Origin: Chitinophagaceae bacterium
Lineage (GTDB): Bacteria; Bacteroidota; Bacteroidia; Chitinophagales; Chitinophagaceae
Length of the DNA stretch: 11,519 bases
Direction of reading: 5' to 3'
Assembly: GCA_947468255.1 (NCBI GenBank)
Contig: CANIMM010000072.1
Span: 1-11,519, forward strand
Part shown: in pieces, positions 1 to 7,003 of the stretch
Numbering within the stretch: the first letter of the stretch is position 1
How the letters are laid out: each line of letters begins with the position of its first letter
Notes under the pieces: generated by a model
The model's input: only the letters and a program-made list of their open reading frames with translations
Database searches by the model: none
What the model was told of the DNA's origin: nothing
Position numbers and translations under genes: made by a program

Positions 1-144
1 GAAGACGGAAATGAATACCCTGTAATTAAATTGGAAATTTCCAATACTTCTCATCCGTTTTATACTGGTAAGAATGTATTGGTGGATACTGCAGGTCGTA
101 TTGATAAATTTAAAAAACGTTACGAAAAGAAGGCAGGTTTGTAA
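1..144 (+). CDS. rpmE2: 50S ribosomal protein L31 type B, 3' part
   Basis: Reading frame 1 is open from the window edge to a TAA at 142-144 and gives 47 residues, about the C-terminal half of a protein of this family (usually a little over 80 residues). The stretch SNTSHPFYTGKNVLVDTAGR followed by IDKFKKRY is the characteristic C-terminal region of type B L31, the paralogue without the zinc-binding cysteines of classical L31; no cysteine is visible in the part present. The protein binds the 50S subunit near the central protuberance. The gene is cut by the window start, not broken. A strong terminator lies 40 bases downstream, so it probably ends its own transcript and is separate from the GlmU-like gene that follows. 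Confidence 0.93.
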   Translation, partial: EDGNEYPVIKLEISNTSHPFYTGKNVLVDTAGRIDKFKKRYEKKAGL

Positions 145-183
145 TTGGTTACCAATTTGTACTTTTCAATTCAATAGCTTACG

Positions 184-217
184 TCCCTTCGGTTTACCGA
201 AGGGATTTTTTTGTTTT
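184..217 (+). terminator. Intrinsic terminator of rpmE2
   Basis: A perfect 9-bp stem (TCCCTTCGG at 184-192 with CCGAAGGGA at 197-205) closes a TTTA tetraloop. It is followed by seven T residues (206-212), a G and four more T. This is a textbook rho-independent terminator 40 bases after the L31 stop codon and should separate L31 transcription from the downstream operon. Confidence 0.92.
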
Positions 218-300
218 AGCAAAGCAACATACCACTGCATTTAGGAGGATTATATTGTGGTTAATACATGCCAATTAGTAAGCTTTTATTATTATTTGAT

Positions 301-308
301 TAATTTTG
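301..308 (+). promoter_or_regulatory. Candidate -7 promoter element, GlmU-like gene
   Basis: TAATTTTG matches the Bacteroidota -7 consensus TAnnTTTG exactly and ends 4 nt before the GTG start at 313. No TTTG-like -33 element is visible about 19-21 bp upstream (278-281 reads gtaa), so the call rests on one short motif in AT-rich DNA. If real, the mRNA would begin at or next to the start codon. Confidence 0.4.
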
Positions 309-312
309 AATT

Positions 313-1389
313 GTGAAAATAATTCTAGATGATACCAAAGCGAAGCTGGCCCTGTATCCATTTACAGCCACCCGGCATGCGGCGGATATCAGAATTGGCA
401 TTTTAACCATTCGTGAAAAATGGGCATATTCTGCTCGGTTTCAAGTTGACACGAATATGGACGCCTATTTTTCGGATATTTCTTCCGATGGTAATATTGC
501 TGCTGCTATTTTTGCAGCCAATTTAATTCCCACTAAAGAGTGGCTAGATACAATTGAATTCCCCGTGGCGGTACCCGGTGAGCACCCTACCGATTTGGAA
601 GATGCCGATTCGGTGAAAAGACTGGATTATCCTTGGCAAATTTTTCAATTGAATGATTGGGCCCTGCGCAAAGATTTTGAAATGATCACCTCAGGAAGGG
701 TTTCGCAATCCCTTTCCGCTACTAATCGGGTTGTAGGGAGTGGGGATATTTTTTTGGAAGAAGGGGCGGTGGTAGAATATGCTATTTTGAACGCAACTAC
801 GGGGCCTATTTATATCGGAAAAAATGCTACGATGATGGAGGGCTGTATGATTCGGGGGCCATTTGCATTATGCGAAGGAGCTGTATTAAAAATGGGAACA
901 AAAGTATACGGGGCTACTACTATTGGCCCTTATTGTATAGCCGCCGGCGAAATAAAAAATGCTATTTTATTTGATCATAGCAATAAGGCACATGATGGTT
1001 ATTTGGGCGACAGTGTAATAGGAGCTTGGTGCAATTTGGGAGCCGGTACTACCAACTCCAACCTTAAAAATACGGCCGGTGGGGTTAAAGTATGGTTCAA
1101 TGGCCTTAAAGACTATATTCCGGCTGGTGAAAAATGCGGTCTTTTAATGGGTGATTATAGCAGAACTGCCATTAATACCTCTTTCAATACAGGCGCTGTT
1201 ATTGGTGTTTGTTGCCATATTTTTGGGGCTAACTTTCCCCCGAAATTTGTTGATAATTTTACCTGGGGAAATGAAAGGTATATTTTTGAAAAGGTTTTGG
1301 AGGATATCAGCAATTGGAAAAAATTGAAAGGGGTAATATTGACTGAGCAAGAAAAAACAATGATACAACAACTTTATTCGCAACTATAA
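313..1389 (+). CDS. GlmU-like sugar nucleotidyltransferase/acyltransferase (alternate bacterial GlmU family)
   Basis: The 358-residue protein resembles the 'alternate form' bacterial GlmU family, proposed to make UDP-GlcNAc by acetylating glucosamine-1-P and transferring UMP. The N-terminus (MKIILDD, then RIGILTIREKW near residues 27-37) is the family's signature and lacks the classical LxxGxGTRM nucleotidyltransferase loop. Residues about 140-270 form a left-handed beta-helix of hexapeptide repeats (IYIGKNATMMEGCMIRGP onward). H227 in the segment KAHDGYLGD aligns with the catalytic histidine region of GlmU acetyltransferase and is followed by NLGAGT. The start is forced: an in-frame TGA lies at 307-309 and the next Met codon is well inside the conserved N-terminus, so GTG at 313 is used. 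At 358 residues it seems somewhat shorter than relatives of roughly 390. It is followed after 9 bases by tpiA, so the two are probably cotranscribed. The exact sugar substrate cannot be read from sequence. Confidence 0.85.
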   Translation: MKIILDDTKAKLALYPFTATRHAADIRIGILTIREKWAYSARFQVDTNMDAYFSDISSDGNIAAAIFAANLIPTKEWLDTIEFPVAVPGEHPTDLEDADSVKRLDYPWQIFQLNDWALRKDFEMITSGRVSQSLSATNRVVGSGDIFLEEGAVVEYAILNATTGPIYIGKNATMMEGCMIRGPFALCEGAVLKMGTKVYGATTIGPYCIAAGEIKNAILFDHSNKAHDGYLGDSVIGAWCNLGAGTTNSNLKNTAGGVKVWFNGLKDYIPAGEKCGLLMGDYSRTAINTSFNTGAVIGVCCHIFGANFPPKFVDNFTWGNERYIFEKVLEDISNWKKLKGVILTEQEKTMIQQLYSQL

Positions 1390-1398
1390 ACACAAAAA

Positions 1399-2163
1399 AT
1401 GAGAAAACAAATCGCAGCAGCTAACTGGAAAATGAACCTTAGTATTGAGCAGGCAGAAACTTTAATGACTGATTTATTGGCAAGTCCAATTGAATTAACC
1501 GAAAACCAGCAAGCAGTTTTTGGCGTTCCGTTTCCCTATTTAATCAATATCAATCAAAAGATTGCAGGAAAACAACATTTTTCGTTGGCAGCACAAAATT
1601 GCTCCAATAAGGTTTCAGGTGCTTATACCGGTGAAGTAAGTGTAGAAATGTTGAAAAGCATCGGAGTACCCTATGTAATCATCGGCCATAGTGAACGTCG
1701 GGAATATTTCAATGAAACCAATGCCTTGTTGGCCGAAAAAGTGAATATCTGTTTTGAATACGGATTGCTACCTATATTTTGTTGTGGTGAGGCCTTGCAG
1801 ATACGGGAAGCGGGTACTCAAAACAGTTATGTAGAAAACCAATTGAAGGAAAGTCTTTTTCATTTAACTGGGGAAAGCCTGAGGGGTTTTGTAATTGCTT
1901 ATGAGCCAATATGGGCCATTGGTACTGGTAAAACTGCATCGAGTGAGCAAGCCCAAGAAATGCATGCCCATATTCGTAATGTAATGGCTGAGCAATTTGG
2001 CAAAGAAATAGCTGATAGCATTTCCATTTTATATGGTGGAAGTGTAAAAGCTGCTAATGCGAAAGAAATTTTTGGCCAAACAGATGTAGATGGAGGTTTA
2101 GTAGGCGGTGCCTCCTTGGTAGCAGCCGAGTTCTCGGCCATTATCAATAGTTTAAAAAAATAA
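1399..2163 (+). CDS. tpiA: Triosephosphate isomerase
   Basis: This cytosolic glycolytic enzyme interconverts dihydroxyacetone phosphate and glyceraldehyde-3-phosphate. The 254-residue length is normal and every catalytic element is present: ANWKMN with N9 and K11, the electrophile H97 in GHSERR, the catalytic base E169 in AYEPIWAIGTGKTA (whose end is the mobile phosphate-gripping loop 6), and the phosphate-binding YGGSVKAAN (212-220) and GGLVGGASL (232-240). C129-G130-E131 matches the conserved CGE site. The ATG lies 9 bases after the stop of the GlmU-like gene, preceded by an A-rich stretch and no Shine-Dalgarno sequence, as usual in Bacteroidota, which suggests one transcript. No clear terminator follows; the only hairpin (2177-2192) is weak and lacks a T tract. 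Confidence 0.98.
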   Translation: MRKQIAAANWKMNLSIEQAETLMTDLLASPIELTENQQAVFGVPFPYLININQKIAGKQHFSLAAQNCSNKVSGAYTGEVSVEMLKSIGVPYVIIGHSERREYFNETNALLAEKVNICFEYGLLPIFCCGEALQIREAGTQNSYVENQLKESLFHLTGESLRGFVIAYEPIWAIGTGKTASSEQAQEMHAHIRNVMAEQFGKEIADSISILYGGSVKAANAKEIFGQTDVDGGLVGGASLVAAEFSAIINSLKK

Positions 2164-2179
2164 GCATCCTATAAAGGGA

Positions 2180-2335
2180 TTACATTAAATCCAAAGCCTT
2201 TGCAAAAAATGTGACATTAAAGGGAAGTACCATAGAACAGTAACCGCCCCCAACTTTATAAACAAAAACAGATGCAACTAAGGATGCAAAAAAGAGTATC
2301 CAATATAGGCCGGTAGATTTTTTGGTAGATTCCAT
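2180..2335 (-). CDS. Small hypothetical protein, 51 aa, one predicted membrane segment
   Basis: An ATG at 2335 opens a 51-codon frame on the minus strand, ending in TAA at 2182-2180. The protein starts with a short polar, lysine-containing tail (MESTKKSTG), continues with a hydrophobic segment of about 19 residues (LYWILFFASLVASVFVYKV, residues 10-28), then a glycine-rich turn GGGYC, and a second hydrophobic stretch (SMVLPFN then VTFFAKALDLM). I do not recognise a named family. Support for a real gene: it fills most of an otherwise empty gap, does not overlap a neighbour, has amphipathic/hydrophobic protein-like composition, and has an exact TAnnTTTG promoter element 17 bases upstream of the start. 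It converges on tpiA and diverges from malQ. It may be an inner-membrane protein with the N-terminus in the cytoplasm. A chance ORF remains possible, since 51 codons is short. Confidence 0.62.
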   Translation of the reverse strand: MESTKKSTGLYWILFFASLVASVFVYKVGGGYCSMVLPFNVTFFAKALDLM

Positions 2336-2352
2336 TGTAAAATTATTTTTTG

Positions 2353-2384
2353 CAAAAGTAGGTCAAATCTTACTAATTTATAAA
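2353..2384 (-). promoter_or_regulatory. Candidate promoter of the 51-aa protein gene
   Basis: Read on the minus strand, TACTTTTG (2360-2353) matches the Bacteroidota -7 element TAnnTTTG exactly. TTTA (2384-2381), one mismatch from the -33 element TTTG, lies 20 bp upstream. Transcription would start about 10-14 bases before the ATG at 2335, giving a short leader. Confidence 0.45.
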
Positions 2385-2536
2385 TGTGGTAAGTATTATT
2401 TTAAATTTCGGTTGTCAAATGACCCTTTTTTAAAATCGTACTTACCTTTTTTATTTTTAACATAGTTATTTATTGTGTATTTTTTACATTATTCTTTAAA
2501 GTGCTTATATTCACCCTTTATTAAGTTGATTTACTA

Positions 2537-5236
2537 ATGATATTTAACTTTTCGATTCGATTTTCAACAAAATATGGGCAGGCACTGTTTGTTTCTGGTA
2601 CACATACTGCATTGGGAAACAATGATTTTAATAAGGCCTTGCCACTGCAGTATCTCAACGAAGAATTTTGGCAGGGAAGCATTGAAATACCTTCCAGCGA
2701 TTACAATTTACCGGACTTACACTATTGCTACATCCTAGAAGATATAGATGGAATTCAGATCGTGGAATGGGGCAATGATCGGGTGATTCAATTGGATGCC
2801 TTAACGGGAGAAGAGCTTATTTTGGTTGACACCTGGAACCATGCGGGTGAAATAGAAAATTCATTTTTCACAAAAGCCTTTCAGGATGTATTATTTAGAA
2901 CTTCCAAAACGTCAACTGCTATCGAACCCTTTCACCAAAAATTTACCCATGAGTTTAGGGTAAAAGCTCCCACAGTTATCGGGGATGAAGTGCTGTGTAT
3001 TGGAGGAACCGGTATTCAATTGGGTGATTGGCAAACGGACCAGCTTCATCATCTTACAAAACAGGGATCATGGTGGACCATTCAGCTAGATCTTAGTAAC
3101 TCCATTTTTCCAATATCGTATAAATATGGAGTTTATAACACTAAAGAAAAAAAATTCCAAGGTTTTGAATCAGGAACCAATCGAGTGTTGAAAGGCGAAA
3201 ATCGAAAATTGACGACTACCATTTTACATGATGGTTTTGCACAGTTAGGTTTTCCAAAGTGGAGGGGAGCTGGGGTGTCTATTCCTGTATTTAGCTTGAG
3301 AAGTGAAAAAGGTTTTGGAACAGGAGAGTTTTCAGATATAGCCCCATTGGTAGATTGGGCAAAAAAATGCGGATTAAAATTAATCCAATTATTGCCTATT
3401 AATGATACTACGGCTACTCATTCTTTTCTTGATTCCTATCCGTATGCTGCCATTTCTACTTTTGCCTTGCATCCTTTGTATATCAATCTTGAAAAGGTGG
3501 CAGGGAGCAAAAATAATTCAATCATTAAGTCTTTATACAAAAATAAGGCGCAGCTAAATCATTCATTGGAAGTAGATTATAATCGGGTGATGCATCTGAA
3601 ATTTGCTGCGCTGAAAGAATTATTTACCTCCCAAAAACAAGCTTTTTTTGGTGATATTCATTTTGTTGAATTTTTTGATTTAAATCGTCATTGGTTGGTT
3701 CCTTATGCAGCTTTTTGCTATTTAAGAGATCAATACGAAACGGCTGATTTTAGTCAGTGGAAATCACATAGTACATTCAATCATGCAGCGGTTCAGTTGC
3801 TCGCTTCTCCAGATCAACCCCATTATGAGGGTATTGCTATCCATTATTTTATCCAGTATCATCTTCATTTACAATTAAAAGAAGTGACTGCTTATGCCCA
3901 TAAAAATGGAATTGTTATCAAAGGGGATCTGCCAATCGGAATTTACAGATATGGATCTGATGCGTGGATGGCTCCAGCATTGTTTCATATGGATGTGCAA
4001 GCAGGGGCCCCGCCAGATGATTTTGCAGTGAAGGGACAAAACTGGGGATTCCCCACCTATAACTGGAAGAAAATGCAGGAAGACGATTTTACCTGGTGGC
4101 GAAAGCGTTTTGAGCAGATGAGTGAATATTTTGATGCCTTTCGAATTGATCATATTCTGGGGTTTTTCCGTATTTGGAGCATTCCTTTACATGCAGTGGA
4201 AGGAATCATGGGTAAATTTGTTCCAGCCATTCCCATTCATCTGAATGAATTGTATCAACAAGGTATTTCATTTCAATATCAACGGTACTGCAAACCCTAT
4301 ATCCCCGACTATTTAGTGAATGAAAAATTTGGTAATCAGGCCGATTTTGTAAAAGCAAATTTTCTTGTATGGGGGGATGATAGTTTTAAATTATTACCTG
4401 TTTTTGATACACAGCGTAAAGTGGAGTCTCACTTTCAAAAGCTACCCCAAACTGCGGAGAACCTTTTATTAATGACCGGTTTGTATGATTTGATTAGCAA
4501 TGTTATTTTTTTTGAGGAGGATGGATCACAGATTCAGCAGTTTCATTTTCGAATTCATGTAGACCAAACTATTTCTTTCCGGGATTTAGACGAATATTCG
4601 AAACAGAAATTAAAGCAATTGTACGTTAATTATTTTTTTTATCGTCAGGACGAATTTTGGCGAAAGGAAGCAATGTTTAAATTACCCAAACTGAAGCGAA
4701 GTACCAATATGCTGGTCTGCGGTGAGGATTTAGGTATGGTACCCACCTGTGTACCTGAAGTAATGCGTCAACTGGGTATTCTCAGTCTAGAAATTCAGCG
4801 AATGCCAAAGCAATCTAATGAAGAATTTCTCCATCCCAAAGATGCTCCTTATTTATCTGTTATTACTCCTTCAACGCACGATATGAGTACCATCCGGGGA
4901 TGGTGGGAAGAAAATCCTGAAAAAACGCAGCATTTTTACAATTCTGTGTTGGGGCACAAAGGCATTGCTCCATTTTATTGTGAGCCAGCAATTAATAAGG
5001 AAATACTGATTCAACATCTTCAATCCCCTGCAATGTGGTGTGTTTTTCAAATACAAGATATTCTGGGAATGGATGCAAATTTGCGAAGAGCGAATCCAAC
5101 TGATGAAAGAATCAATATACCTGCAGACGCTAAGCATTACTGGAATTACAGGATGCACCTGAGGCTAGAAGATTTGATTCTAGATAAGGGCTTCATCGAA
5201 CAGTTACATACGATCGTTTCGCAAAGTGGCCGATAA
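2537..5236 (+). CDS. malQ: 4-alpha-glucanotransferase (GH77, DPE2-like) with two N-terminal CBM20 domains
   Basis: This enzyme of alpha-glucan and maltose metabolism (amylomaltase/disproportionating enzyme) moves glucosyl or maltosyl units between 1,4-alpha-glucans and releases glucose. The 899 residues comprise two starch-binding CBM20-type domains (about 1-110 and 138-235; note the GxxxxLGDW-type segment of the second) and a GH77 barrel from about residue 242 (WRGAGVSIPVFSLRSEKGFG). GH77 landmarks are GDLPIGIYRYGSDAW, AGAPPDDFAVKGQNWGFPTY, the nucleophile D538 in FRIDH, the acid/base E730 in CGEDLGMVP and the third acid D782 in PSTHDMST. The nucleophile and acid/base lie 192 residues apart, against about 50 in E. 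coli MalQ, indicating the large insertion typical of plant cytosolic DPE2 and its bacterial relatives. No signal peptide is visible, so it should be cytoplasmic and act on stored glycogen or imported maltodextrin. It stands alone, without other glycogen genes or a clear terminator nearby. Confidence 0.95.
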   Translation: MIFNFSIRFSTKYGQALFVSGTHTALGNNDFNKALPLQYLNEEFWQGSIEIPSSDYNLPDLHYCYILEDIDGIQIVEWGNDRVIQLDALTGEELILVDTWNHAGEIENSFFTKAFQDVLFRTSKTSTAIEPFHQKFTHEFRVKAPTVIGDEVLCIGGTGIQLGDWQTDQLHHLTKQGSWWTIQLDLSNSIFPISYKYGVYNTKEKKFQGFESGTNRVLKGENRKLTTTILHDGFAQLGFPKWRGAGVSIPVFSLRSEKGFGTGEFSDIAPLVDWAKKCGLKLIQLLPINDTTATHSFLDSYPYAAISTFALHPLYINLEKVAGSKNNSIIKSLYKNKAQLNHSLEVDYNRVMHLKFAALKELFTSQKQAFFGDIHFVEFFDLNRHWLVPYAAFCYLRDQYETADFSQWKSHSTFNHAAVQLLASPDQPHYEGIAIHYFIQYHLHLQLKEVTAYAHKNGIVIKGDLPIGIYRYGSDAWMAPALFHMDVQAGAPPDDFAVKGQNWGFPTYNWKKMQEDDFTWWRKRFEQMSEYFDAFRIDHILGFFRIWSIPLHAVEGIMGKFVPAIPIHLNELYQQGISFQYQRYCKPYIPDYLVNEKFGNQADFVKANFLVWGDDSFKLLPVFDTQRKVESHFQKLPQTAENLLLMTGLYDLISNVIFFEEDGSQIQQFHFRIHVDQTISFRDLDEYSKQKLKQLYVNYFFYRQDEFWRKEAMFKLPKLKRSTNMLVCGEDLGMVPTCVPEVMRQLGILSLEIQRMPKQSNEEFLHPKDAPYLSVITPSTHDMSTIRGWWEENPEKTQHFYNSVLGHKGIAPFYCEPAINKEILIQHLQSPAMWCVFQIQDILGMDANLRRANPTDERINIPADAKHYWNYRMHLRLEDLILDKGFIEQLHTIVSQSGR

Positions 5237-5546
5237 CACAGTTTCCCATTTTATTTAATTCCCCTTTTATTATCTTGATTTTTTTATTCTCCCCTGTGCT
5301 GCTAATAATAAGCTTACAATAGGGTAGTGGTTGTTCCATAACAGCAGTATTCTAAATTAATTCTATTCCTCTTTTTGGGAAATCTTATTTTTAATTATGC
5401 ATCTCATTGTATAATAACTAGATTTTATTTATCTTTTATGACTTTGCTATTTGCTAGTAATTGTATCTGAAATTTTCCGTAGTCTTTAGTATGGGTATTT
5501 ACCTAGATAATGTAGGCAAATGCCAATAGAGTTGAATATTTTTATT
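5237..5546 (+). other. AT-rich gap without a recognisable gene
   Basis: I see no convincing gene, RNA, terminator or repeat between malQ and the sugar phosphotransferase gene. The stretch is very AT-rich with several T runs. The best promoter-like word is TGACTTTG (5439-5446), one mismatch from TAnnTTTG and without a -33 partner. A promoter for the downstream gene must nevertheless be somewhere here unless it reads through from malQ. Confidence 0.5.
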
Positions 5547-6938
5547 ATGAATACGCCATTAAAAAATTACATCCATAATACGGTCATTTTTTTAGACTTG
5601 TTTTTTTTGAACATTATTTTGTTGTCCGTTCATTTTATTTTTAATGAAAATACAAATTGGATAATTTCAAGCGTTTATAGGGAGTATTGGGTGCTCTTAA
5701 ACGGTTCTTGGATTGCACTTACGTATATTTTAAAAACCTATTCTGGAGGGGAATTGAATCGGTTTGAATTTTTTATTAAACGAACCGCCCAAGTTTATTT
5801 ATTTTGGATCATTGTGGTATTGTTTTATCTTTTCTTTTTTCGAAAATTTCAAATTTCTAGGGGATTTGTTTTTATCACTTTTTTATTATTTGGATTCGGC
5901 TTGTTATTGAATCGGTTTTTATACCTTGGCATCCATATTTATTTAAAAAAATCCAACCGATTACTTAATAAGGTGATCATCATCGGTTATAACAATACCG
6001 CTAAAAAACTCGCTAGTTACTTTTCTGAAGAGGGACTAAATATTGATTTAGTTGGATTCACTGAAGAAAATAAGAATGTGAATGAGTTGTCGAATTATCC
6101 AATTTTGGCTGAAATAAAAAATACGGTTGCTATAGCAAAAAAACTAGACGTTCAGGAAATATTTTCAACCATTCCGCCAGAACAAAATCAATACATTTAT
6201 ACAATCCTTCATGAGGCCGAAAGGGACTGCATTCGTTTTAAAGTAGTTCCGGATTTTACATCCCTAATCAAGACTCCCGTTGTTATTGACTATATTCGGG
6301 ATCTGCCGATTCTTTCATTGCGCCGTGATCCTTTGGACAATATCGGCAATCAAATAAAAAAAAGAATACTAGATGTGACGGTAAGTTTTTTGGTTGTCAT
6401 TTTCATTCTTTCGTGGTTAATTCCCTTGTTGGGAATATTGATTTTACTAGAATCAAAAGGCCCCATTTTTTTCTCTCAAACACGATCCGGAAAAAACAAT
6501 AAAAAATTCAATTGCCTAAAATTCAGAAGTATGCGAATCAATCCCGACGCAGAAACCAAACAGGCAACAAAATTTGACCAGCGTGTAACCCGAGTAGGTA
6601 AATTTTTAAGAAAAACAAGTTTAGATGAATTCCCACAATTTATAAATGTACTCAAGGGTGAAATGAGTTTGGTCGGTCCAAGACCTCATATGGTAAAACA
6701 CACTTCTGATTATTCAAAAATTGTGGACAATTTCATGATCCGGCAATTTTTAAAACCAGGTATCACTGGATGGGCGCAAATAAATGGTTTTAGGGGTCAG
6801 ATTACTGACAATCAACAATTAAAATCAAGGGTTACCAGTGATCTATGGTATCTCGAAAATTGGACTATCTGGTTGGATATCCGGATTCTATTTTTAACGA
6901 TCTATAAAATTGTCAAAGGTGATGAAAATGCATTTTAA
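5547..6938 (+). CDS. Polyprenyl-phosphate sugar phosphotransferase (exopolysaccharide initiating enzyme, WbaP/WcaJ type)
   Basis: Such proteins transfer a sugar-1-phosphate from a nucleotide sugar to undecaprenyl phosphate at the inner membrane, the first step in building exopolysaccharide, capsule or O-antigen units. Numbering from ATG 5547 (463 residues), four hydrophobic segments lie at about 12-32, 45-62, 81-98 and 106-128, a Rossmann-like domain starts at KVIIIGYNNTAKKLASYF (142-159), a membrane hairpin lies at about 275-293, and the catalytic sugar-transferase domain covers about 271-460. Signature motifs are LKFRSM, the D360-E361 catalytic dyad in TSLDEFPQ, NVLKGEMSLVGPRPH and KPGITGWAQINGFRG. 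An ATG at 5520 would add nine residues; I prefer 5547 because it gives the usual short tail before the first helix and has the A/T-rich upstream region seen at other starts here. No glycosyltransferase, Wzx or Wzy genes are nearby, so it is an orphan. Sugar specificity (glucose, galactose or other) cannot be told. Confidence 0.93.
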   Translation: MNTPLKNYIHNTVIFLDLFFLNIILLSVHFIFNENTNWIISSVYREYWVLLNGSWIALTYILKTYSGGELNRFEFFIKRTAQVYLFWIIVVLFYLFFFRKFQISRGFVFITFLLFGFGLLLNRFLYLGIHIYLKKSNRLLNKVIIIGYNNTAKKLASYFSEEGLNIDLVGFTEENKNVNELSNYPILAEIKNTVAIAKKLDVQEIFSTIPPEQNQYIYTILHEAERDCIRFKVVPDFTSLIKTPVVIDYIRDLPILSLRRDPLDNIGNQIKKRILDVTVSFLVVIFILSWLIPLLGILILLESKGPIFFSQTRSGKNNKKFNCLKFRSMRINPDAETKQATKFDQRVTRVGKFLRKTSLDEFPQFINVLKGEMSLVGPRPHMVKHTSDYSKIVDNFMIRQFLKPGITGWAQINGFRGQITDNQQLKSRVTSDLWYLENWTIWLDIRILFLTIYKIVKGDENAF

Positions 6939-7003
6939 TTCTTCGGATATATTTTTTTTTAGTAACAAGGGTTGCTTTCTAATTTAAAAGTAGTTTTTTG
7001 AAA

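Noticed and set aside
2177..2192. GGATT-ACATTA-AATCC hairpin after tpiA as a terminator
   Set aside because: The stem is only 5 bp, AT-rich, and has no T tract on either strand.
5193..5339. 48-codon minus-strand frame starting MEQPLPYCKL, overlapping the end of malQ
   Set aside because: It overlaps malQ coding sequence by 44 bases, lacks an exact promoter word upstream, and its composition follows the A-rich DNA rather than a protein-like pattern.
6925..6960. Palindrome AAAATGCATTTT followed by nine T residues at the end of the phosphotransferase gene
   Set aside because: The palindrome is AT-rich, overlaps the last codons and lies 15 bases before the T run, so it does not form a convincing terminator hairpin.
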